A DNA stretch of 10,147 nucleotides from Moduliflexus sp964602655 (lineage in GTDB: Bacteria > Moduliflexota > Moduliflexia > Moduliflexales > Moduliflexaceae), in assembly GCA_964602655.1 (NCBI GenBank), contig CAZRSF010000120.1, positions 1 through 10,147 of the forward strand, written 5' to 3'. Positions 5,004-10,147 of this stretch are shown one piece after another. Position 1 is the first letter of the stretch; the number at the start of each line of letters is the position of its first letter. The notes under the pieces were generated by a model that did no database searches, was not told the DNA's origin, and saw only the letters and a list, made by a program, of their open reading frames with translations. Both the position numbers and the translations under genes were made by a program.

Positions 5004-5885
5004 TCAGCGTTTCGCTCGATTTGCGGAGAGATCGAATGAAATAAGCGCTCCGATCAGCACCAGCAGACTGACGAAATAAAACATCCGGTCAGGGATTTCG
5101 TGAAATAAAAAATACCCCAAAATCCCGGCAAAGACAAATTGGGTCAAACTCAAAATGCTGACGACCTGACTTCGCACATGCAGCATGGAATAATTGAGAA
5201 TGGAATGACCGATAACGGTCGGGATGAGGCCAAGCGCGGCAATTATGGCGACTTCGCGCAGCGTGTAGGGCTTGATCGGACTGACGAAGGCGAGCGCAAT
5301 CACAAAGCAGACGATCCCGGCAATGGCATAGACCGGCACGAGATAGAGCCAGATGCTGCCGCTCTGCCTGTTTTTTCGCGCTAAAATCAAGTAAAATCCG
5401 AAAAATAACATCGAGAGAAAGCAGACGACATCGCCAAGAAAGTAGGTTCGGCTGAGATTGAAATCCGTCAAAAATAACATGCCGGTGCCCGACATCGCGA
5501 TCAATGTTCCGACAGCTTCAGCCCGCGTCAACGATTCGCGAAACATCACAATGAGAAACAGAGGCATCACGATTGGGACGAGATTCACGATCAGCGACGC
5601 ATTCGCCGATGGCGTCATCCTCGCCCCCATAATCCACGAAATAAAGTGCAGCGCTAACACAATGCCGGGCAGACATGCCTGACGCAACCCCTGCGATAAC
5701 CGATAATCCGGCTGTGCCCGCGCGGCGCTGACATAAACCGGCATGAGGGCGATGGCCGCCACAAACAGCCGATACGCCGCTAACAGAATCGGGTGTTCAT
5801 GACTGGATTTGATAAAGATGACCGCGCTCGAACAGGCCAACTCGCCAAACAGTAAGAAGAGTATTTTGAAAATCATGATGTGCAT
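5004..5885 (-). CDS. EamA/DMT-superfamily transporter (10 membrane segments)
   Basis: This 293-residue inner-membrane protein has the two EamA repeats of the drug/metabolite transporter superfamily, which usually export amino acids or metabolites. About ten hydrophobic segments are visible, beginning with FKILFLLFGELACSSAVIF. The first half ends near VGTLIAMSGTGMLF, the second near YFVSLLVLIGALISF. The conserved patches SANASLIVNLVPIVMPLF (repeat 1) and SQVVSILSLTQFVFAGILGY (repeat 2) are the usual helix motifs before the final hairpins. The length is normal and the tail is basic (RAKR). Start: ATG at 5885 or, three codons later, ATG at 5876. Neither has an SD site, because a 21-bp hairpin ends only 4 bases upstream of 5885. 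There is no obvious promoter either. The substrate cannot be inferred. Confidence 0.88.
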   Translation of the reverse strand: MHIMIFKILFLLFGELACSSAVIFIKSSHEHPILLAAYRLFVAAIALMPVYVSAARAQPDYRLSQGLRQACLPGIVLALHFISWIMGARMTPSANASLIVNLVPIVMPLFLIVMFRESLTRAEAVGTLIAMSGTGMLFLTDFNLSRTYFLGDVVCFLSMLFFGFYLILARKNRQSGSIWLYLVPVYAIAGIVCFVIALAFVSPIKPYTLREVAIIAALGLIPTVIGHSILNYSMLHVRSQVVSILSLTQFVFAGILGYFLFHEIPDRMFYFVSLLVLIGALISFDLSANRAKR

Positions 5886-5889
5886 TTAG

Positions 5890-5948
5890 CCGCGAAGCCG
5901 CGCAAACAAGCCCCATATCCTTCGCGTCTTGTTTGCGCGGCTTCGCGG
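5890..5948. repeat. 21-bp perfect inverted repeat immediately upstream of the EamA start
   Basis: Arms 5890-5910 and 5928-5948 are exact reverse complements over 21 bases, separated by 17 bases. They are GC-rich (ccgcgaagccgcgc...). The element fills the space between the cold-shock gene terminator and the EamA-type ATG at 5885. No T-run follows it on either strand. In a transcript it would fold into a very stable hairpin covering the place where a ribosome binding site should be. It looks like an inserted palindromic repeat unit. Confidence 0.75.
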
Positions 5949-5958
5949 TTCCGAAAAT

Positions 5959-5998
5959 AAAAAAGCGTCTCACCTTGCGGTGAGACGCTTTTTTTTGA
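5959..5998 (-). terminator. Rho-independent terminator of the cold-shock gene (bidirectional form)
   Basis: aaaaaagcgtctcacc (5959-5974) pairs perfectly with ggtgagacgctttttt (5979-5994) around a 4-base loop, giving a 10-bp GC-containing stem flanked by A and T runs. On the minus strand the stem ends in TTTTTT, 17 bases after the cold-shock gene stop. On the plus strand it also ends in T8, so it could work in both directions. Confidence 0.85.
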
Positions 5999-6010
5999 TC
6001 ATGCCAAACG

Positions 6011-6211
6011 TTACTTCTTTTGAACGTTCTGTGCAGCCGGCCCTTTTTTTCCTGCACCGATCTCAAAGGTCACTCGATCTCCTTCAGACAGGGTTTTGAA
6101 GCCCGATCCGAGGATTTGAGAATGATGGACGAAAATGTCTTCGCCGTTCTCTTGTTCGATAAAACCATAACCTTTCTGATCGCTAAACCATTTTACGATT
6201 CCTTCTGCCAA
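6011..6211 (-). CDS. CspA-family cold-shock protein
   Basis: This 66-residue single-stranded nucleic acid-binding protein consists of one OB-fold cold-shock domain. RNP1 is KGYGFI (residues 13-18) and RNP2 is DIFVHHS (25-31), with W8 and F9 completing the aromatic surface. Such proteins act as RNA chaperones and antiterminators in the cytoplasm. The length is standard. The first codon is TTG (6209-6211), with no nearby ATG in frame; AGGAGAG lies 7 bases upstream, which supports TTG. The gene is monocistronic: it has its own candidate promoter about 170 bases upstream, a long leader as is common for cspA-type genes, and a strong terminator downstream. Cold induction is likely from the family but not shown by sequence. 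Confidence 0.96.
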   Translation of the reverse strand: MAEGIVKWFSDQKGYGFIEQENGEDIFVHHSQILGSGFKTLSEGDRVTFEIGAGKKGPAAQNVQKK

Positions 6212-6487
6212 CGTGGTACTCTCCTGTGTTGAGGATTATTTGAGAAATCATGTCGCGGCATAATTTCCACAAATCCTGACATATTGTTACTTCTTCCTGT
6301 TTACTCATGGCCTGTAGCTTCGAAAAAAGTGGCGACGTTGGACATCAACACCTATTTTACAAATCTACAAACTACTTCTAATAAGCGTTCTCGCAAGAAA
6401 AAAGTCAAGAAAAAAACTGAACCGGAATGAAAATTCAGACCGCATTCGTCAAAATTTCACGCACGCATTCAGATGAATTTCATGCGT
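6212..6487 (-). promoter_or_regulatory. Promoter and long 5' leader of the cold-shock gene
   Basis: This 276-base gene-free stretch holds a candidate minus-strand promoter: TTGACT at 6403-6408 and TTATTA (6379-6384, 18-base spacer) or TATTAG (6378-6383, 19-base spacer). Transcription would start near 6370, leaving a leader of about 160 bases before the TTG at 6211. Long structured leaders are characteristic of cold-shock genes. An A/T-rich tract precedes the -35. No clear terminator was seen for the ferritin-like gene that ends at 6488, nor any small open frame with an SD site. Confidence 0.45.
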
Positions 6488-6958
6488 TTACATGAATAAC
6501 TGCGCCTTCACATGTGTCAATCTCACGATATGACGTGCCTCTTCTCGCACAATGCCTCTGACGATATCGCGATCTTTTGCCGGGACATATTGCTCTACAC
6601 CGGTATAAAACAGCACCGCATCCTTTTCCCGGCCAATCGCGAAATCTATCGTCGCCTGAAGATTGTCCATTTCTACCGGCGGCGTTTTGCTCGCTTTGCC
6701 TGAATCTAAAAGAATGCGCATGTAGGCGTCATATTCTTCATCGCGTTGCAGACTCGGATCGATCTGTTGCGCCAGCGCATTCAGCAGCCCGGCGTAATAA
6801 ACGCGATGTTGGCGTTCTTCTTCCATCAGCATCAGAAAAACGTCTTTGAGTTCCTGCGGCTGCACCTGATCCGCCAGCGTTTTATACAGATCGAAGCTCT
6901 CCTGCTCGCGCTGTATCGCAAAATTAACAATCTCATGAATGTCGAATAATGTTTCCAT
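6488..6958 (-). CDS. Ferritin-like diiron protein (rubrerythrin-type, no rubredoxin domain)
   Basis: This 156-residue cytosolic four-helix-bundle protein has the ligand set of rubrerythrin-type diiron sites: E18 (with E20 and Y25), E48-x2-H51 in EEERQH, E111 (in GREKDAVLFY) and E140-x2-H143 in REEARH. Two internally similar helix pairs are evident. It lacks the C-terminal Cys4 rubredoxin domain of full rubrerythrin, so it would not carry the FeS4 centre and may receive electrons from elsewhere. The family acts in peroxide reduction or oxidative-stress protection; many short members are uncharacterised. The ATG at 6958 has GGAGG 9 bases upstream. It lies 124 bases after livF on the same strand with no terminator between them, so read-through from the liv operon is possible. 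Confidence 0.85.
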   Translation of the reverse strand: METLFDIHEIVNFAIQREQESFDLYKTLADQVQPQELKDVFLMLMEEERQHRVYYAGLLNALAQQIDPSLQRDEEYDAYMRILLDSGKASKTPPVEMDNLQATIDFAIGREKDAVLFYTGVEQYVPAKDRDIVRGIVREEARHIVRLTHVKAQLFM

Positions 6959-7082
6959 ACCAGTAATCCTCCGAAGATGAATAAAAGCAAATTTCTAAAA
7001 CCGTTCGAATTCCTCATCAAAAGCATCGGAGACATCACCGCGCTCTTCCTTGCTCGCCACGCTGGGGCGTCTCGACTGCACA

Positions 7083-7784
7083 TCATCCTAAATACGCTTT
7101 CCGCACCTCTTCGCTATGCAGCAAGTCTTCGCCTTTGCCGGAGAGCATCACGCTGCCGGTTTCGATGACGTAGGCGTAATCGGCGACTTTCAGCGCGGCG
7201 AGCGCGTTTTGTTCGATCAGGAGGATCGTCAAGCCTTGTTGGTGGATTGCGCGGATAATATTGAAAATGTCTTCGACAAGTTTCGGCGCAAGGCCGAGGC
7301 TCGGCTCATCCAGCATCAGCAGCGACGGGCGCGTCATCAGGCCGCGTCCGACCGCGAGCATCTGCTGTTCGCCGCCGGAGAGCGTGCCGGCGCTCTGGCG
7401 GTGACGCTCGCGCAAACGCGGAAACAGGCCATAAACCCATTCCAAATCGTTCTGAATCTCCGCGTCGTCTTTGCGGGCATACGCGCCCAACCGCAAATTT
7501 TCAAACACCGATAAATTCGGGAAAATCCGGCGGCCTTCGGGAATCATGGCGATGCCGCGCTTGACGATTTCATGCGTCGGCAGGCGTAGCAGCGGGGCGT
7601 CTTTGAAACGAATTTCGCCCGATTTGGCGGGAATCAGGTTGCAGATCGCCCGCAGCAGCGTGCTTTTGCCTGCGCCGTTTGCGCCGATCAATGTGACGAT
7701 TTTGCCTTCCGGCGCGTCTAACGAGACGCCTTTCAAAGCGTGGATTCCGCCGTAATAGACATGCAGATTGTTAATGGATAGCAT
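7083..7784 (-). CDS. livF: HAAT/branched-chain amino acid ABC transporter ATP-binding protein LivF
   Basis: This 233-residue cytoplasmic ATPase, paired with LivG, powers a HAAT-family importer. Walker A is GANGAGKST (residues 34-42). The signature is LSGGEQQML, Walker B is LLMLDEPSLGLAP, and the switch histidine region is shifted as usual in LivF (LLIEQNA). It starts MLSINNLHVYYGGIHALKGV and ends VRKAYLG, both classic for LivF, so the length is complete. The ATG at 7784 has AGGAG 9 bases upstream, located inside livG. The two genes overlap by 14 bases, suggesting coupled translation. Substrates in this family include branched-chain amino acids, other amino acids, amides and urea, so the name does not fix the ligand. 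Confidence 0.93.
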   Translation of the reverse strand: MLSINNLHVYYGGIHALKGVSLDAPEGKIVTLIGANGAGKSTLLRAICNLIPAKSGEIRFKDAPLLRLPTHEIVKRGIAMIPEGRRIFPNLSVFENLRLGAYARKDDAEIQNDLEWVYGLFPRLRERHRQSAGTLSGGEQQMLAVGRGLMTRPSLLMLDEPSLGLAPKLVEDIFNIIRAIHQQGLTILLIEQNALAALKVADYAYVIETGSVMLSGKGEDLLHSEEVRKAYLG

Positions 7785-8556
7785 CGGCTTCTACTCCTAA
7801 ATACGCTTCGATCACTTTTGGGTTCGTTCGAATGTCCTGCGGCGTCCCTTCCGCGATGGTAACGCCGTAATCTAAGACGAGAATGCGCTGGCAGATTCCC
7901 ATGACGACTTTCATATCGTGTTCGATGAGCAGAATCGTCAACTGAAATTCCCGCAAAATGCGCTGAATAAAGTGCATCAGTTCGTCGGATTCCTGCGGAT
8001 TCATCCCGGCCGCCGGTTCGTCCAGCAGCAAAAGTTTCGGGCGCGTCGCCAATGCGCGGGCGATTTCTAAGCGGCGCTGCTCGCCATACGGCAGGCTTCC
8101 CGCCTGATCGTGTTTGCGGTGCGCCAACCCAACGGTTTCCAGCAAGCGCACTGCATCAGCCGCAATCGCGCGCTCTTCTTTCGCATACCAGGGAAGGCGG
8201 AACACCGCGCTCAGCGGGTCGGATTTCAGGTGCAGATGCTTTGCCAGCATGACGTTATCAAGCACCGTCAGGCTGTTGAACAGCCGGATATTTTGAAACG
8301 TCCGGGCAATCCCTTTGCGCGTGATCTGATGCGGTTTCAGGCCGGAAATCTTCGCGCCTTCGAAATAGGCCGCGTTCTGCGTCGGCGCATAGACGCCGGT
8401 AATCATGTTGAAGACCGTCGTTTTGCCCGCGCCGTTCGGCCCAATCAGCCCGACTAATTCGCCGGGCGCAAGCGTCAGCGAAAAGTTATTCACCGCCACT
8501 AATCCGCCGAAGCGCATCACAAGGCGGTCACAATGCAAGACAGAGTTTGTTGCCAT
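7771..8556 (-). CDS. livG: HAAT/branched-chain amino acid ABC transporter ATP-binding protein LivG
   Basis: This cytoplasmic ATPase is about 261 residues from the ATG at 8556. Walker A is GPNGAGKTT (residues 39-47). The signature is the LivG form, LPYGEQRRLEIARAL; Walker B is LLLLDEPAAGMNP, followed by LLIEHDM with the switch histidine. The conserved RTFQNIRLF Q-loop segment is present. The frame runs 22 codons further upstream, but those codons read through the palindromic repeat and do not look like LivG. The ATG at 8556 is chosen because MATNSVLHCDRLVMRFGG fits the family. Its SD is weak (AAGAGA, 8 bases upstream), unlike its neighbours, and a repeat lies just before it. It is part of livHMGF. 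Confidence 0.93.
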   Translation of the reverse strand: MATNSVLHCDRLVMRFGGLVAVNNFSLTLAPGELVGLIGPNGAGKTTVFNMITGVYAPTQNAAYFEGAKISGLKPHQITRKGIARTFQNIRLFNSLTVLDNVMLAKHLHLKSDPLSAVFRLPWYAKEERAIAADAVRLLETVGLAHRKHDQAGSLPYGEQRRLEIARALATRPKLLLLDEPAAGMNPQESDELMHFIQRILREFQLTILLIEHDMKVVMGICQRILVLDYGVTIAEGTPQDIRTNPKVIEAYLGVEADAIH

Positions 8557-8573
8557 AACAGATTCTCTTGGTG

Positions 8574-8612
8574 AGACCTCACAGGTTTTTAAAACCTGTG
8601 AGGTCTTTTTTT
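8574..8612 (+). repeat. Palindromic repeat copy B, at the livM/livG junction
   Basis: Arms 8574-8589 and 8591-8606 are exact reverse complements over 16 bases around a single central T. A run of seven T (8606-8612) follows on the plus strand, giving a terminator-like form facing the wrong way for the liv operon. The core 8576-8604 matches the element at 3207-3235 at 19 of 29 ungapped positions. On the minus strand it encodes the last residues and the TAA stop of livM (8589-8591), and it ends just before the weak livG SD. It may lower or separate expression within the operon. Confidence 0.75.
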
Positions 8613-9596
8613 GAAAAACCAATCCCAGGTGAATTCTTTATCTCCCATCAAACCTTTGCGGGCGAAGAGAATCACGACGAGCAGCAGCGCGGAGAAAAAG
8701 ACCATGCGCAGCCCCGGCACGACGTTATCGAGCGGGCGCAGCGTTTCCATCAGCACGGCGAAGACGCTCGCCGCGACGACTGTGCCGGAAATCGAGCCTA
8801 AGCCGCCGACCACGATAATCATCAAAATCTGATAGGTCAGCGTCGGCGTGAAGGTTTTAGGATCAATCGTCGTAATCAAGTTTGCCAGCAGTCCGCCGCC
8901 GATTCCGGCAAAAAACGCGCCGACCAACACCGCGAGAATCTTATGCGTAAACAGATTGACGCCCATCGCTTCAGCGGCGACTTCGTTTTCGCGGATGCTT
9001 TTCAGGGCGCGGCCATAGCTGGAATCCACGAGGCGCTTGATGAAAAAAATCGTAAAAATCGCCCAGCCCCAGCTCCAATATAGATTGGTGTATTCCGGGA
9101 TGTTTTTCAGCCCTAACGCGCCATTCGTGACCGAAGTCATATTGGTGAAGAGCACCCGAATAATCTCGGCAAACCCTAACGTCGCGACCGCAAGATAGTC
9201 CCCTTTCAGGCGCAACGTCGGTACGCCGATCATCAGGCCGAACAGCGCGGCAACAAATCCGGCAATCAGCAGCGCCGGAAAAAACGGCAGCATCATCGTA
9301 TCGAGCGGCTTCATAATCGGCGTAATAAAATAGATCGTCGCTTTCAATTCCGGGCTGATCGTCAGAATTGCGGTGACATACGCGCCGACCGCCATGAATC
9401 CGGCGTGGCCTAACGAAAATTGGCCGGAAAAGCCGTTAATCAGGTTCATGCTGACGCCGAGAATCGTGTAAATCGCGCACAGATTCATGATGCGCAGCGT
9501 GTAGGCATCCGAATGCTGCTGCGCCCACGCGAAACAGAGAAAGATGATGACAGTCGCCACAAGCGAGAGAATCGAATTCAGTCGTTTCCGTTCCAT
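8589..9596 (-). CDS. livM: HAAT/branched-chain amino acid ABC transporter permease LivM
   Basis: This inner-membrane permease has about 335 residues and roughly eight to ten hydrophobic helices. Family landmarks are LNLINGFSGQ-like MNLINGFSGQFSLGHAGF near the N-terminal third, GVPTLRLKGDYLAVATLGF, the cytoplasmic coupling segment ENEVAAEAMGVN that contacts the ATPases, and MIIVVGGLGSISGTVVAA. The ATG at 9596 is chosen over an upstream in-frame TTG (9614) because GGAGAAGG lies 5 bases before it, and it begins one base after the livH stop. The last seven residues, KKRPHRF, and the stop are encoded largely by a palindromic repeat, so the original C-terminus was probably a little different. It dimerises with LivH in the membrane. 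Confidence 0.94.
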   Translation of the reverse strand: MERKRLNSILSLVATVIIFLCFAWAQQHSDAYTLRIMNLCAIYTILGVSMNLINGFSGQFSLGHAGFMAVGAYVTAILTISPELKATIYFITPIMKPLDTMMLPFFPALLIAGFVAALFGLMIGVPTLRLKGDYLAVATLGFAEIIRVLFTNMTSVTNGALGLKNIPEYTNLYWSWGWAIFTIFFIKRLVDSSYGRALKSIRENEVAAEAMGVNLFTHKILAVLVGAFFAGIGGGLLANLITTIDPKTFTPTLTYQILMIIVVGGLGSISGTVVAASVFAVLMETLRPLDNVVPGLRMVFFSALLLVVILFARKGLMGDKEFTWDWFFKKRPHRF

Positions 9597-9597
9597 A

Positions 9598-10147
9598 TCA
9601 CACCTTCTCCGCAATGTTTTCGCCGATGATGCCGGTTGGTTTCACTAAGAGGATAATCAAGAGGATGACGAACGCGAACGCATCGCGATAGCCCGACAAT
9701 TCCGGGAAAAAGGCAACCAACAGAATTTCCATCAGGCCGAGCAGAAAGCCGCCGATCATCGCGCCCGGAATGCTGCCGATGCCGCCGAGCACCGCCGCGA
9801 CAAACGCTTTCAGACCGGGAATCAACCCCATCAGGGGATAGACCGCTGGATAACGCAGCGCCCACAGAATGCCGCCGACCGCCGCCAATACCGAGCCAAT
9901 CGTAAAGGTCAGCGCCACGATGCTGTTGACGTTGATTGCCATGAGCCGCGCCGTTTCGAAATCTTTGGAGACTGCCCGCATCGCCATGCCGTGTTTCGTG
10001 CGATAAATCAGATAGGAAAGCGCGATCAGCAGCGCGACCGTGATGAGCGGAATCATGAGCATCGAGGTTTGTACGAGAATGCCGCCGATGTTCACCATTT
10101 TGGTAAAGATGGGCGGCGTCACCTGATTGAAACCTTTCGGGCGTCCG
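9598..10147 (-). CDS. livH: HAAT/branched-chain amino acid ABC transporter permease LivH, C-terminal part
   Basis: The gene enters from beyond the right edge of the window: the frame stays open from 10146 and a GTG at 10120-10122 is internal. About 183 residues are visible. Landmarks are YRTKHGMAMRAVSKDFETA, the ATPase-coupling loop typical of LivH, then MAINVNSIVALTFTIGS, AFVAAVLGGIGSIPGAMIGG and LLVKPTGIIGE near the end. At least four membrane helices are present. The TGA at 9598-9600 is followed after one base by the livM ATG, as expected for tightly coupled permease genes. The substrate-binding protein gene (livK type) and the operon promoter are not in the window. Confidence 0.93.
   Translation of the reverse strand, partial: GRPKGFNQVTPPIFTKMVNIGGILVQTSMLMIPLITVALLIALSYLIYRTKHGMAMRAVSKDFETARLMAINVNSIVALTFTIGSVLAAVGGILWALRYPAVYPLMGLIPGLKAFVAAVLGGIGSIPGAMIGGFLLGLMEILLVAFFPELSGYRDAFAFVILLIILLVKPTGIIGENIAEKV

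Noticed and set aside
5797..6066. Minus-strand open frame crossing the cold-shock terminator and the EamA start, with an ATG in the hairpin loop preceded by AAGGAT
   Set aside because: The loop ATG is out of frame with the EamA gene, and the frame reads only hairpin and antisense-like sequence.
6453..6487. Weak hairpin acgcat...atgcgt after the ferritin-like gene as a terminator
   Set aside because: The stem is about 6 bp with mismatches and is followed by GCGTGAAATTTTG, not a real U-run.
7116..7514. 132-codon plus-strand open frame opposite livF
   Set aside because: It is antisense to a conserved ATPase gene; the composition reflects the reverse of livF codons and there is no start signal.
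8110..8457. 115-codon plus-strand open frame opposite livG
   Set aside because: It is antisense to a clear livG and has no SD or family motif.

Overview
This is bacterial DNA of mid-range GC content. Coding is dense, and almost everything lies on the minus strand; only a partial gene at the left edge is on the plus strand. Shine-Dalgarno (SD) sites are strong (AGGAG/AGGAGG), and sigma70-type -35 boxes (TTGACA) and rho-independent terminators are recognisable. There are no RNA genes, insertion sequences, CRISPR arrays or phage genes. No gene fixes the phylum. Several short palindromic repeats sit at gene ends, as in many repeat-rich genomes of environmental bacteria, but I do not assign a lineage.

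Layout from left to right. Positions 1-341 hold the 3' end of an unrecognised plus-strand gene. Positions 362-2991 hold four minus-strand genes, in transcription order: a class I SAM methyltransferase (2311-2991), a CGGC-domain cysteine-rich protein (1752-2195), a second SAM methyltransferase (1087-1662) and a PadR-family regulator (about 362-976). The first of these has a TTGACA promoter overlapped by a 17-bp perfect inverted repeat, a probable operator. Positions 3200-4930 hold a compact metal-response unit: a terminator, an SO_0444-type Cu/Zn permease, and an ArsR/SmtB-type regulator. The two genes overlap by 4 bases, and a CzrA-like operator sits just downstream of the -10. Positions 4940-6410 hold an EamA/DMT exporter with a terminator, a cold-shock protein gene with a TTG start, its terminator and a long 5' leader. 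A ferritin-like diiron protein follows (6488-6958). Positions 7083-10147 hold a HAAT-type (Liv) ABC transporter operon, livH(partial)-livM-livG-livF.

How the genes work together. The ArsR sensor and permease look like a self-contained, metal-induced efflux system. The neighbouring CGGC protein, two methyltransferases and PadR regulator could be an accessory stress or metal-handling cluster, but that link rests on proximity and cysteine content. The liv operon encodes two permeases and two ATPases for uptake of branched-chain amino acids or similar polar compounds; its binding protein is not in the window.

The least ordinary material is non-coding: a tight operator palindrome at 3014-3051; two related 29-nt palindromic elements, one acting as a terminator at 3207-3235 and one supplying the end of livM at 8576-8604; a 21-bp perfect hairpin abutting the EamA start; and a possible repeat remnant encoding the arsR C-terminal tail. 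I found no convincing wholly new multi-gene system.
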